A stretch of 64,000 nt of DNA from Commensalibacter intestini A911. GTDB taxonomy: Bacteria; Pseudomonadota; Alphaproteobacteria; Acetobacterales; Acetobacteraceae. The position numbers and the translations under genes were made by a program. Positions within the stretch are counted from its first letter, which is position 1. Every line of letters starts with the position of its first letter. This document shows positions 25,423-33,897 of the stretch, in pieces. Below the pieces are notes generated by a model. That model did not search any database and was not told where the DNA came from. It was given only the letters and a program-made list of their open reading frames with translations. The stretch is taken from contig NZ_AGFR01000007.1 of NCBI RefSeq assembly GCF_000231445.1, positions 1 through 64,000 on the forward strand, read 5' to 3'.

Positions 25423-26247
25423 ATGAATGAATCTACCATGCAATTTCAAATAGAAAAAATCAGACATCCAAAAGAAAAAACATACGGAACATATGTTATT
25501 GTTTGTGGCTGTATTATCTGGGCAATTATTGCTTTAACTTTTTTATCGTATATTTTACATAAAGATTACCTGCATTTAAGTATCTTTATTATATATATCG
25601 CTGTTTTTTGGTTAGTTTCTTATATTGCTCGCGCTTTAACACGAGCATATATGTTTGGTCACTATGTTCTAATTGGCCCCAATCAATTTCCACACTTACA
25701 TAAAATGGTGCAAGAAGGTGCCAAACAAGTTGGCCTTACAGAAGCCCCTCAAGCTTTTATTTATAATTCAAATGGCGTTATAAATGCAATGGCAGTGCGT
25801 TTAATTGGTCGTCAAAGATATATTTGGTTAACTTCTGCACTGATTGATGCTGACAATGAAGAACAAGTTCGATTTGTTATTGGACATGAGCTAGGCCACC
25901 ATGTTTCTGGTCATTTAAGCGGTATAAAATGCTATTTACGACTAACAGGATCTTTTATTCCTTTTTTAGGAAAAGCCTACTCTCGCGCTAGAGAGCTTAC
26001 TTGCGATCGTGTTGGTGCTTTTGTTTCACAAAATATCTCAGCTTCCCGTTCAGCCTTGCAAATGTTAGCTTGTGGTAGTGCAAAATTAAACGATCAAATG
26101 AATCCTGATGAATTCCAAAAGCAAGAAACAATGGTTCCTCATACTGCTGGATATATTTTACATATTTTCTCTCATTACCCTAGATTAACAAAGCGTGTCG
26201 AAGAAGTCTCTCTTTGGTATGCACAGACTTTCAAAGACCATTCTTAA
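25423..26247 (+). CDS. M48-family membrane zinc metallopeptidase
   Basis: 274 residues. Two N-terminal membrane helices (about 22-45 and 51-72) anchor a peptidase domain with the zinc motif HELGHH: H155, E156 and H159, and downstream E191 in the ExxxD motif ELTCD. This is the M48 pattern of HtpX-like and YfgC-like enzymes; substrate unknown. The start could be 25423 or the ATG at 25438 (MQFQIEK). The intergenic space shared with the iron receptor gene contains AT-rich sequence with weak Fur-like resemblance near 25380-25410, which I do not count as a site. Confidence 0.88.
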   Translation: MNESTMQFQIEKIRHPKEKTYGTYVIVCGCIIWAIIALTFLSYILHKDYLHLSIFIIYIAVFWLVSYIARALTRAYMFGHYVLIGPNQFPHLHKMVQEGAKQVGLTEAPQAFIYNSNGVINAMAVRLIGRQRYIWLTSALIDADNEEQVRFVIGHELGHHVSGHLSGIKCYLRLTGSFIPFLGKAYSRARELTCDRVGAFVSQNISASRSALQMLACGSAKLNDQMNPDEFQKQETMVPHTAGYILHIFSHYPRLTKRVEEVSLWYAQTFKDHS

Positions 26248-26255
26248 AAATTATC

Positions 26256-26337
26256 TTATCCTTATTCTTTTATATCGTCCCAATATAAGCCATAATAGGA
26301 GGATAAACACTCGGCACTGATAAAAGAATAAGGATAA
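26256..26337 (+). promoter_or_regulatory. 17-bp inverted repeat enclosing the EVE gene ribosome-binding site
   Basis: The 17 bases 26256-26272 are exactly inverted at 26321-26337. The right arm contains AAGGA (26330-26334), the ribosome-binding site of the ATG at 26340. In mRNA the arm would be paired, hiding the site; the 48-base loop holds another purine-rich AGGAGGA at 26297-26303. This suggests control of translation, or less likely a terminator of the upstream gene. Confidence 0.6.
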
Positions 26338-26339
26338 AA

Positions 26340-26771
26340 ATGATGAATTACTGGTTAGTTAAATCAGAACCTGATGCATTTTCATGGCAAGAACAAATAA
26401 CAAATAACGTTGAACCTTGGACAGGCATTCGTAATCATCAAGCTAAAAAAAACTTACAATCTATGAAGAATGGAGATCTAGCATTCTTTTATCACTCTAA
26501 TGTTGGAAAAGAAATTGTTGGTATTGTTCGTATTGTCAAAGAAGCATACCCAGACCCAACCGCTCCTGATCAAAAATGGTTCTGTGTTGATGTAAAAACA
26601 GTTTGCTCCGTTCCTAATCCTGTAACATTAAAACAAATTAAAGCAACGCCAGGGCTCGAGGAAATTAGTTTGATCAAACAATCTCGTTTATCTGTTATGC
26701 CCATTGCTCCAGAACATTGGCAAATTTTATGCCAATTAGGGCATGTTTCTGAAGAAGATCTCAAAAAGTAA
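26340..26771 (+). CDS. EVE domain protein
   Basis: 143 residues, the full length of a single EVE (PUA-like) domain, a fold that binds modified nucleotides in RNA or DNA. It opens MNYWLVKSEPDAFSW, the family start, with W and the pocket-forming segments WTGIRNHQAKKNLQ, GDLAFFYHSN and KEIVGIVRI. No partner domain is attached. The start is ATG at 26340 or 26343. Its ribosome-binding site lies in a perfect 17-bp inverted repeat. The ribonuclease D-like gene follows 75 bases downstream on the same strand. Biological role in bacteria is uncertain. Confidence 0.9.
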   Translation: MMNYWLVKSEPDAFSWQEQITNNVEPWTGIRNHQAKKNLQSMKNGDLAFFYHSNVGKEIVGIVRIVKEAYPDPTAPDQKWFCVDVKTVCSVPNPVTLKQIKATPGLEEISLIKQSRLSVMPIAPEHWQILCQLGHVSEEDLKK

Positions 26772-26846
26772 AAATTATTCTTATCTTATCTAACAACATA
26801 TTATATAGTATTTTTTCTCTTAAAAGCGTAATTGGATTTTTATTTT

Positions 26847-27512
26847 ATGTCTGCAAACGATACATCTACCCCTGATTATATTCACCTTCATCAACATGAC
26901 CTGCCTGACAATATCGATTTAGGGAACATTGTCGCAATTGATACCGAAGCAATGGGGTTAAATCATCACCGTGATCGTTTATGCTTAGTTCAACTCTCTA
27001 GTGGAGATGGCCAAGTGCATCTGGTTCAATTCATTCCAGAACATCTGGGTGGAAAAGGCTTTAATGCTTGTCCAAATTTAACAAAGCTTTTAACCTCTCC
27101 TTCTGTTACAAAAATCATGCATTTTGCACGTTTTGATGTTGGTATTTTGCAACATTATTTAAATATCAAACTCTCTTCTGTCATCTGCACAAAAATTGCC
27201 GCCAAATTAGTCAGAACCTTTACAGACAAGCATGGTCTAGCTGCTTTATGCAGAGATATTCTAAAAATTGAATTGTCTAAACAACAACAAAGCTCTGATT
27301 GGGGGGCTTTAACGCTGAACTCAGATCAACTGGTTTATGCTGCTTCAGATGTTTTATATCTCCACCAGTTATGGGATGCTTTAAAAGAACTCCTCATTCG
27401 TGAAAATCGTTTAGAACTCGCTCAATCCTGCTTTGATTTTTTACCAACTCGCGCAGACTTAGATATTTTAGGCTATGACGAACCAGATATTTTTCAACAT
27501 CGTAGCTCATAA
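26847..27512 (+). CDS. rnd: ribonuclease D-like 3'-5' exonuclease
   Basis: 221 residues from the ATG at 26847, with a GGAT site 9 bases before it; an upstream TTG at 26832 adds five residues but is less likely. DEDDy exonuclease motifs are IAIDTEAMGL-like VAIDTEAMGL (Exo I), HFARFDVGIL (Exo II) and YAASDVLYL (Exo III with Tyr). It is a stand-alone nuclease domain without the HRDC domains of full-length RNase D, the short form seen in many alphaproteobacteria. Role in RNA 3'-end trimming is inferred from family. It is followed by kdsD. Confidence 0.88.
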   Translation: MSANDTSTPDYIHLHQHDLPDNIDLGNIVAIDTEAMGLNHHRDRLCLVQLSSGDGQVHLVQFIPEHLGGKGFNACPNLTKLLTSPSVTKIMHFARFDVGILQHYLNIKLSSVICTKIAAKLVRTFTDKHGLAALCRDILKIELSKQQQSSDWGALTLNSDQLVYAASDVLYLHQLWDALKELLIRENRLELAQSCFDFLPTRADLDILGYDEPDIFQHRSS

Positions 27513-27591
27513 AAGATCTATTTGATTGAAAATCATAACTGTTTTATAGTGTCAATGTTATTTGTCTATTAACCTGTAAGTGCATAAATAT

Positions 27592-28584
27592 ATGAATCCA
27601 ATCTCCGATTATGATATTCATACTGCTTGTGATGCGTTGCTGATTGAAAAGCAAGGGATTCAAGAACTTATTGATGCACTACAAAGTGATGTTGCACTAT
27701 CAACAGCCTTCAGCCAGACAATCGAACAAATCTCTACATTTCAAGGTCGAGTTGTCCTAACAGGTATTGGAAAATCTGGTCATATCGCTAAAAAAATACA
27801 AGCAACTCTGGCCTCTACAGGCACAGCATCCTTTTTTGTCCACCCTGCCGAAGCTGCCCATGGTGACTTAGGGATGATCCAACCAGGAGATATCGTTCTT
27901 GCAATTTCCGCTTCTGGTGAAACAGCAGAGCTGGCAAGCATTATCTCTCACACCAAGCGATTTGATATTTTTCTGATTTCCATTACAACCAATGCTCAAT
28001 CAACTTTGGCCATCGCTGCAAATATTGCGATAACATTACCAAAATCTAAAGAAGCCTGTCCTTTTGGATTAGCTCCCACCACGAGTACTGTTATGCAACT
28101 TGCTTTTGGTGATGCTTTGGCAATTACATTATTAAAAAAACGTCAATTTACTGCATCTGATTTTGGAATATACCATCCAGGCGGCCGTTTAGGAAGTAAA
28201 CTCAAGGCTGTTCGTGACCTAATGCATACTGGCAAAGAAATACCCTTGGGTCAATCAAACATGCCAATTCTAGAAGCTATTATGGAAATGACCAAAAAAG
28301 CATTAGGCTGTATCGGAATTATTTCTGAACAAGGTGTATTAATTGGGTTGATTACTGATGGGGATTTACGTAGAACATTGGATAAAGATATTAGAAATCT
28401 CACTGCTCAGGATGTAATGAATACCAAGCCTATGACTGTCAAAGAAGATATACTCGCTGCAGAAGCCCTCAGATTAATGAATAACCCTGAACATCCAATT
28501 ACCTGTTTGTTTGTGGTTAATCAACATCATCAACCAACAGGTGTATTACATATTCACGATCTTTTACGCGCAGGAATAGCATGA
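27592..28584 (+). CDS. kdsD: D-arabinose 5-phosphate isomerase KdsD
   Basis: 330 residues from the ATG at 27592; an in-frame GTG at 27580 could add four residues, and neither has a strong ribosome-binding site. It converts ribulose 5-phosphate to arabinose 5-phosphate, the first step to KDO for lipopolysaccharide. A SIS domain (about 40-175: LTGIGKSGHIAKKI, SASGETAEL, EACPFGLAPTTST) is followed by two CBS domains (from about 205: VRDLMHTGKEIP, QDVMNTKPMTV). The stop overlaps the lptC start by 4 bases, starting the kdsD-lptC-lptA-lptB operon. Confidence 0.95.
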   Translation: MNPISDYDIHTACDALLIEKQGIQELIDALQSDVALSTAFSQTIEQISTFQGRVVLTGIGKSGHIAKKIQATLASTGTASFFVHPAEAAHGDLGMIQPGDIVLAISASGETAELASIISHTKRFDIFLISITTNAQSTLAIAANIAITLPKSKEACPFGLAPTTSTVMQLAFGDALAITLLKKRQFTASDFGIYHPGGRLGSKLKAVRDLMHTGKEIPLGQSNMPILEAIMEMTKKALGCIGIISEQGVLIGLITDGDLRRTLDKDIRNLTAQDVMNTKPMTVKEDILAAEALRLMNNPEHPITCLFVVNQHHQPTGVLHIHDLLRAGIA

Positions 28585-29369
28585 CCGAAAATCAACCAGA
28601 TCATCCAAATACCAAAGCGCCACAAGTTGAAAGAACTGACTTTCAAGCAAAGCAAAAATATTTAAAACAACGAGCAAATACGACCATTACTCGTCGACAA
28701 GTGCCTAAAGAAGAAGATATTTTGCGTAGAAAGCAAATCATCAAATGGACGAAATGGGTGCTTCCTATTCTGGCTTTGTTATTGTTAGGATCAATTGCTA
28801 TCTGGCCAGAAATTGATCGTATCATTAATACAAATAAAGAGGTAGTTAAGCAGCTGTCACGAATCAAAGTTGAAAGTGGTACTATGGTTGGGGCTACTTT
28901 TCATGGATTAGATTCATCAGATAGGCCTTATACGATTACTTCCAGTAAAGTTATTCAAAACTCAAGCAATAGCGATATGATCCGCTTAACAGATCCTAAA
29001 GCAGATATCCTTCTGCAAGGAGGTAGCTGGCTTATGGTTACAGCTAATAATGGTATTTATATGCAACATGAACAAGACTTAAACTTGTACGATCATGTTG
29101 TTTTATATCGTGATGATGGTCTGTTTATGTATAGCGATATTGCTGATGTTGCTTTAAAAGATTCCGTCGTGACTGCTAATGACTGGATACATGCCGAAGG
29201 TCCATTTGGTCAATTGGATGCACAGGCTTATTTTTTAGATATGCATACCAACATTGCTCAATTTAAAGGGCCTGGGCGCATGATTTTAAATGATGATAAC
29301 GATAACAAGAAACCTTCCTCTCCTCCTTCGCAACCTTCCAAAACGTCGGAACAATCCCATGAACATTAA
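28581..29369 (+). CDS. lptC: LPS export protein LptC
   Basis: 262 residues. LptC is a bitopic inner-membrane protein that passes lipopolysaccharide from LptB2FG to LptA. A cytoplasmic Lys/Arg-rich N-terminus, one membrane helix at about residues 53-74 (WVLPILALLLLGSIAIW), and a periplasmic beta-jellyroll follow (YTITSSKVIQNS, MVTANNGIYMQ). The C-terminus is Pro/Ser-rich. It overlaps kdsD by 4 bases and lptA by 11 bases, indicating coupled translation. The assignment rests on architecture and position more than on a strict motif. Confidence 0.9.
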   Translation: MTENQPDHPNTKAPQVERTDFQAKQKYLKQRANTTITRRQVPKEEDILRRKQIIKWTKWVLPILALLLLGSIAIWPEIDRIINTNKEVVKQLSRIKVESGTMVGATFHGLDSSDRPYTITSSKVIQNSSNSDMIRLTDPKADILLQGGSWLMVTANNGIYMQHEQDLNLYDHVVLYRDDGLFMYSDIADVALKDSVVTANDWIHAEGPFGQLDAQAYFLDMHTNIAQFKGPGRMILNDDNDNKKPSSPPSQPSKTSEQSHEH

Positions 29370-30333
29370 ACACGCTTTATTCTTGACATTTACATCCTTG
29401 GTGGGTGGAGGACTCCTTCATACTTCCCCAGTAATGGCTCAAAATATTGATTTATCTCATGGCGGACAAATCACTATTACAGCTCTAGGTGGATTTGATT
29501 GGGATCAAAACGCAAAATCTGTAACTGCCTATGATCAAGCAAAAGCAATTAGAGGCGATGTTACTGTTACCGCTGATCGTTTAGTTGCTTTATATCGTAA
29601 AAAAGCAAATACTGGTGATAATAATCAACCCAAACCAGCCGGCGATACACAAAATAAAAGTAATGATTTGACCCAAAATGAATCAGGATCAAATGAAATT
29701 TATCGCTTGTATGCTTACGGACATGTGCATATTTATACCAATACAGATCAAGCTTGGGGCGATAAAGGGATTTATGATATCGATCAAGCTACTCTTGTCT
29801 TAACTGGCAAAAATATGAAGATAACGACACCTCAAAACGTAATGACAGCCAAAGATGCAATGGAGTATCACTCTAATACTCGTATGTCTGTCGGACGTGG
29901 AGATGCTTCTGTAACGAACCTTAAAAATGGTCATCGTATTCAAGCAGATGTCTTGGTTGGCTATAGTAAACCTAACGATCAAAAAGATCCGAACGCAAAA
30001 AATAAACAGCCTGATAACAAACAAGCCGCTGGTAATCCAGACGATATGACACGTTCTAGCAAATTAGAAAAAGTCGATGCGTTTGGTAATGTTGTGGTTA
30101 GAACACAAACAGAAACCATTCGAGGAGATCGTGGTGTTTATGTACCAGATACCAGTATTGCACGTGTTGTTGGTAATGTTCATATTACCAGAGGTGCAAA
30201 CCAGTTAAATGGACATGCGGCTATTATTAATATGAAAACAGGCATTGCGCATATGACCGAAGCGCCTGGTCGTCGTGTTCAAGGGTTAGTCGTTCCAAAT
30301 GAAACTAATAATCCAAAACCAAGTAATAAATAA
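29359..30333 (+). CDS. lptA: LPS transport periplasmic protein LptA
   Basis: 324 residues from ATG 29359 (MNIKHALFLT), which gives a clean signal peptide ending SPVMAQ. A longer frame from 29290 lies inside lptC and is rejected. LptA forms the periplasmic bridge for lipopolysaccharide. OstA-like beta-strand repeats include ITITALGGFDWDQNAKSVTA, AYGHVHIYTNTDQAWGDKG and AFGNVVVRTQTETIRGDRG. It is much longer than E. coli LptA because of two Asn/Lys/Gln-rich inserts (about 90-115 and 210-240), likely flexible loops. Confidence 0.92.
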   Translation: MNIKHALFLTFTSLVGGGLLHTSPVMAQNIDLSHGGQITITALGGFDWDQNAKSVTAYDQAKAIRGDVTVTADRLVALYRKKANTGDNNQPKPAGDTQNKSNDLTQNESGSNEIYRLYAYGHVHIYTNTDQAWGDKGIYDIDQATLVLTGKNMKITTPQNVMTAKDAMEYHSNTRMSVGRGDASVTNLKNGHRIQADVLVGYSKPNDQKDPNAKNKQPDNKQAAGNPDDMTRSSKLEKVDAFGNVVVRTQTETIRGDRGVYVPDTSIARVVGNVHITRGANQLNGHAAIINMKTGIAHMTEAPGRRVQGLVVPNETNNPKPSNK

Positions 30334-30392
30334 TTTAAACCTCAATAACTTGACATTGAAGTGACTACTTTTACAGAAGGTTCTATACCATT

Positions 30393-31169
30393 ATGAATAC
30401 TGTTCCTGATCATTCAACTCATAAACATACGAATGAGCCCCAAAATAATGAAGGTTTAATTGCAAGCAATATTGGCAAAACCTATAAAAAACGTTCTGTT
30501 GTGCAAAATGTTTCTTTGCGAGTTCATCGTGGAGAAGCCGTTGGATTATTAGGGCCAAACGGTGCTGGAAAAACAACAAGCTTTTATATGATCGTAGGCT
30601 TGGTTCAACCTGATACAGGATCAATCAAACTGGATGGTGCTGATATTACCAAACTCCCTATGTATCGTAGAGCTCGCTTAGGAATTGGTTACTTACCTCA
30701 AGAAGCTAGTATTTTCCGTGGGCTGAATGTTGAACAAAATATTATGGCTGTTTTAGAAGTTGTAGAACCTGATTATCATAAAAGACAAGAAACTTTAGAT
30801 GGCCTATTGGCTGAATTCGGTATCAGCCATTTACGTCGTTCTCCTTCTCTGTCTTTATCGGGTGGTGAACGTCGTCGTTTAGAAATCGCCAGAGCATTGG
30901 CCAGTGATCCAAACTATATTCTACTCGATGAGCCTTTAGCTGGGATTGATCCAATTGCGGTTGGCGAAATTCGTGACCTTGTGTCCCATCTTAAAGATCG
31001 TGGTATTGGCGTGTTAATTACAGACCATAACGTTCGTGAAACGTTAGAAATTATTGACCGCGCTTATATTATGAATAGTGGACAATTATTAATGGAAGGT
31101 ATTCCTTCCGAAGTTGTTGCCCATGAAGATGTTCGTCGTGTTTACTTGGGTGAAAAATTCTCTATGTAA
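30393..31169 (+). CDS. lptB: LPS export ABC transporter ATP-binding protein LptB
   Basis: 258 residues. The cytoplasmic ATPase that, as a dimer with LptF and LptG, extracts lipopolysaccharide from the inner membrane. Walker A GPNGAGKTT, Q-loop region YLPQEASIF (typical of LptB), signature LSGGERRRLE, Walker B YILLDEPLAGIDP and the H-loop in LITDHNVRET are all present. It has a short polar N-terminal extension of about 25 residues. It ends the kdsD-lptC-lptA-lptB cluster, with a terminator immediately after. lptF and lptG are not in the window. Confidence 0.97.
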   Translation: MNTVPDHSTHKHTNEPQNNEGLIASNIGKTYKKRSVVQNVSLRVHRGEAVGLLGPNGAGKTTSFYMIVGLVQPDTGSIKLDGADITKLPMYRRARLGIGYLPQEASIFRGLNVEQNIMAVLEVVEPDYHKRQETLDGLLAEFGISHLRRSPSLSLSGGERRRLEIARALASDPNYILLDEPLAGIDPIAVGEIRDLVSHLKDRGIGVLITDHNVRETLEIIDRAYIMNSGQLLMEGIPSEVVAHEDVRRVYLGEKFSM

Positions 31170-31178
31170 TATCAAAAT

Positions 31179-31205
31179 CCCCTTATTTACTAAGGGGTTT
31201 TTTTT
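31179..31205 (+). terminator. terminator of the lpt operon
   Basis: CCCCTTA (31179-31185) pairs with TAAGGGG (31191-31197) over a 5-base loop, followed by eight T bases. It ends kdsD-lptCAB. It also touches the 3' end of the convergent oxidoreductase gene (stop at 31204). Confidence 0.92.
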
Positions 31206-31740
31206 ACAAACCACGAATTATTTCAGCTAATTTTTGACTATGCTTTGCCGCTTTTGTCTGCACTTCTTCTTTGGTATTTCCTTCTACTGGGGAAACGCCA
31301 AACAAACAAATTGGCTTTAAATATTCCATTTGTGCATATTCTGCAGACTTTTGAATAGAGCGTAAAAAGTCATCAATTAAAAAATGCTCTCCATCATAAA
31401 AATTACCTTCGACTTGCCCTACGGTTAAGCTCGGAAGTAGTTTCTTGTTTTTCAGTTTATCCCCTTTGGAACCATACGCAAATTGATAGGTAAAAACACT
31501 ATCAAACCAGTACTTTAAAATTGCGGGCATACTGAACCAAAACATTGGATATTGCAAAATAATCGTATCATGACGCAATAATGCCTCTTGTTCAGCAGCG
31601 ACATCAATCTGATAGTCCGGATATAAATGGTGGATATCACGAATTTCCAGATCTAAATCTTGTTTTTGTAACTCTTGGATAATTGTTTTATTGGCCACAG
31701 AAACATCAAAATATGGATGGGCCAAGATCATCAAAGCCAT
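31204..31740 (-). CDS. flavodoxin-fold NAD(P)H oxidoreductase (KefF/MdaB-like)
   Basis: 178 residues. It belongs to the NAD(P)H dehydrogenase (quinone) flavodoxin-fold family: MALMILAHPYFDVSVANK at the start, LYPDYQIDVAAEQ, then ILQYPMFWFSMPAILKYWFDSVF and TYQFAYGSKG, which bind FMN. Such enzymes reduce quinones or regulate KefC potassium efflux; the exact substrate is unknown and no kefC neighbour is present. It lies between lptB and hpf, a position that in many proteobacteria holds rpoN. Convergent with lptB and divergent from the DUF817 gene. Confidence 0.87.
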   Translation of the reverse strand: MALMILAHPYFDVSVANKTIIQELQKQDLDLEIRDIHHLYPDYQIDVAAEQEALLRHDTIILQYPMFWFSMPAILKYWFDSVFTYQFAYGSKGDKLKNKKLLPSLTVGQVEGNFYDGEHFLIDDFLRSIQKSAEYAQMEYLKPICLFGVSPVEGNTKEEVQTKAAKHSQKLAEIIRGL

Positions 31741-31798
31741 TGTACACTCCTCATTAATAAAATAAATATTTACGTGTTCTTTTTTACTAAATCATATT

Positions 31799-32695
31799 AT
31801 GAAGAAATCTTCTATAATCAATACGCTTTCATACAGAGAACCATCAATGTCTACTTTGGAATTACTAGACGAAAAACTCATTCATCCCCCACTTATTCCC
31901 AATCTATCTGGATGGAAGCGCTTTTGTGTTGAATTCTTATTTTTTGGCATTAAAGAAGCAAGAGCTTGTTTATTCGTCGGATTATTTTTTCTCTCTATTT
32001 TTATCATTCCTAAAAGTGGTCTATTAGGAATTCCACGTTACGATGTCCTCTTCATCATTGCGATCTGTATTCAAATCGGCATGGTTTACACAAAGCTGGA
32101 AACATTAGACGAACTAAAAGCCGTCATGTTATTTCATATTATCGGCTTTGCTCTGGAAGTCTTTAAAACATCGGCCAATATTCACTCATGGAGCTATCCT
32201 GATTTTGCTTATACTAAAGTCCTCAATGTTCCTTTATTCTCTGGATTTATGTATGCAGCAATCGGCAGTTACATTATCCAAGCGTGGCGATTGCTAGATG
32301 TAAAAATCTATCACCACCCACCTTATACATTTGCCGTCATAGTTTCTTTACTCATTTATATTAATTTCTTTACACATCATTTCTTAGGCGATTATCGCTG
32401 GTATATTGCGGCAACTGTCCTAGGACTATACGCAAGAACAACGGTTATTTTTACGCCTTATGATCGTGAAAGAAAAATGCCAATGTTACTTGCTTTTATT
32501 CTGATCGGCTTTTTTATATGGCTTGCTGAAAATATCAGCACCTTCTTTGGAATATGGAAATATCCCAATCAGATTACTTCATGGTCAATGGTGCATACTG
32601 GAAAATGGAGTTCTTGGGCATTACTTGTCATTATGACTTTTACCATTACGATTTTCTTAAAGCATATTAAAAAGACCGTTTATATCCCTAAATAG
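31799..32695 (+). CDS. DUF817 family integral membrane protein
   Basis: 298 residues, or 282 if translation starts at the ATG at 31847 (MSTLELL). About eight membrane helices run through the protein, with conserved-looking EARACLFVGLFFLS, LETLDELKAVMLFHIIGF and FTPYDRERKMPMLL. This matches the DUF817 (YoaT-like) family, whose function is not known. No signal for a transport substrate is visible. Divergent from the oxidoreductase and 184 bases upstream of hpf. Confidence 0.8.
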   Translation: MKKSSIINTLSYREPSMSTLELLDEKLIHPPLIPNLSGWKRFCVEFLFFGIKEARACLFVGLFFLSIFIIPKSGLLGIPRYDVLFIIAICIQIGMVYTKLETLDELKAVMLFHIIGFALEVFKTSANIHSWSYPDFAYTKVLNVPLFSGFMYAAIGSYIIQAWRLLDVKIYHHPPYTFAVIVSLLIYINFFTHHFLGDYRWYIAATVLGLYARTTVIFTPYDRERKMPMLLAFILIGFFIWLAENISTFFGIWKYPNQITSWSMVHTGKWSSWALLVIMTFTITIFLKHIKKTVYIPK

Positions 32696-32894
32696 CTTTG
32701 ATAAAATCCGAGACGAATTTTAGCACGCTTTTTTAGAAAAAACTATGTTAAAGAACGTTTTTAGAAATATATCTATCATCACAAAAAATCTATATTGCAC
32801 AATGCCTAAACACACATTAGCTTAATAGTATAAGGTATTTAATTTATCTCATAATAATACTTCGATATTTATAATAAAGATGGAGAGAGTATTC

Positions 32895-33491
32895 ATGAAA
32901 ATATCAATTTTTGGTAAAAAAATAGAAATCCCTGAATGGTTTCATCAAAAAATTGAGGAAACATTAGCAAAAACCACTCAGAAATACTTTGATAATATTA
33001 TTGATGCGTCTGTTACTTTTAATAAACTTCCCTCTTCTTACACATGCCAAATTCATGTGCATGCCTCTCGCGACCTTTCTATTCGTGGCGAAGGTTCTGC
33101 TGCCGAGGTTCAAGCTGCCTTTGAAAGTGCAATTGAACATATCAGCAAACGACTGCGCCGTTATAAAGGTCGCCTTTTAGGTCGTCGTGGAGAAAAAGCT
33201 GCGTTCAATAAATTTGTTGAGGGTCGTCAATATATTATTAAACCAGATGCGTCTGTGGAAGAGCATGAAGTAACAGCTCAAGAAAAACTAGAGCAACAAA
33301 TTAAAGAAAGAATTGTTACAGAAAAAGCAACAGAGATTGATAATCTTACAGTCTATGAAGCCATCATGCATCTTGATTTATCAGAACGTCCTGTTTTGAT
33401 GTTTAAGAACTCTGAAAATAACCGTATTAATGTCGTTTATCGACATGTTGATGGACAAGTCATCTGGCTTGATTCCGGTGTCAGTGAATAA
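32895..33491 (+). CDS. hpf: ribosome hibernation promoting factor, long form
   Basis: 198 residues from the ATG at 32895, which has GGAGAG 7 bases upstream; the ATG at 32880 contains that site in its own codons and is less likely. The N-terminal beta-alpha domain (ISIFGKKIEIPEWF, SYTCQIHVHASRDL, SAISKRLRRYKGR-like segment) binds the ribosome decoding centre; the C-terminal domain (about 140-198) dimerises 70S to 100S particles in long-form HPF. hpf often follows lptB-rpoN; here rpoN is missing and two unrelated genes intervene. Terminator follows. Confidence 0.95.
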   Translation: MKISIFGKKIEIPEWFHQKIEETLAKTTQKYFDNIIDASVTFNKLPSSYTCQIHVHASRDLSIRGEGSAAEVQAAFESAIEHISKRLRRYKGRLLGRRGEKAAFNKFVEGRQYIIKPDASVEEHEVTAQEKLEQQIKERIVTEKATEIDNLTVYEAIMHLDLSERPVLMFKNSENNRINVVYRHVDGQVIWLDSGVSE

Positions 33492-33496
33492 GTAAA

Positions 33497-33525
33497 AAGG
33501 GAGGATCTTGTCCTCCCTTCTTTTA
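33497..33525 (+). terminator. terminator of hpf
   Basis: AAGGGAGGA (33497-33505) pairs with TCCTCCCTT (33511-33519) over a 5-base loop, followed by CTTTTA. It lies 5 bases after the hpf stop. The convergent gene DUF1150 ends at 33565. Confidence 0.9.
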
Positions 33526-33564
33526 TACAAAAAATCTTAAAATAATTTAGTAATTGACCTCTAA

Positions 33565-33831
33565 TTAATTAACCAAACTAGGAATCATTTCTTGTTGAAC
33601 AACAGCTGCAAAAGCAGTTTTTACGTTGTCTGTTACAGCCATTGGCGTCCCATCAGCTGCATGAATAGCAAAAACAACATCTCCATTAATCAGGATTGTT
33701 TTTACATAGGCCATTTGGCTAACCCCCAAAGACTTTAATTGACTTTCAGTCAAATAACGAACATCAACAACATTCTCGTCTTTTTGAGCGGCAATTAACT
33801 TAGTTTTGTCATTTATAGCACGATCATTCAT
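33565..33831 (-). CDS. DUF1150 family protein
   Basis: 88 residues. A small alphaproteobacterial protein usually found next to an Hsp20 gene; here it is 66 bases downstream of one. The core VRYLTESQLKSLGVSQMAYVK and INGDVVFAIHAADGTPMAV match the DUF1150 family. Function unknown; a chaperone-related role is suggested only by linkage. Probably cotranscribed with hsp20 under the heat-shock promoter at 34496-34527. Confidence 0.85.
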   Translation of the reverse strand: MNDRAINDKTKLIAAQKDENVVDVRYLTESQLKSLGVSQMAYVKTILINGDVVFAIHAADGTPMAVTDNVKTAFAAVVQQEMIPSLVN

Positions 33832-33897
33832 TGTATGATCCTTTTCATCAATAATATCAAAAAAGAAAATAAACCTTAAACATATTATATAAGCACT

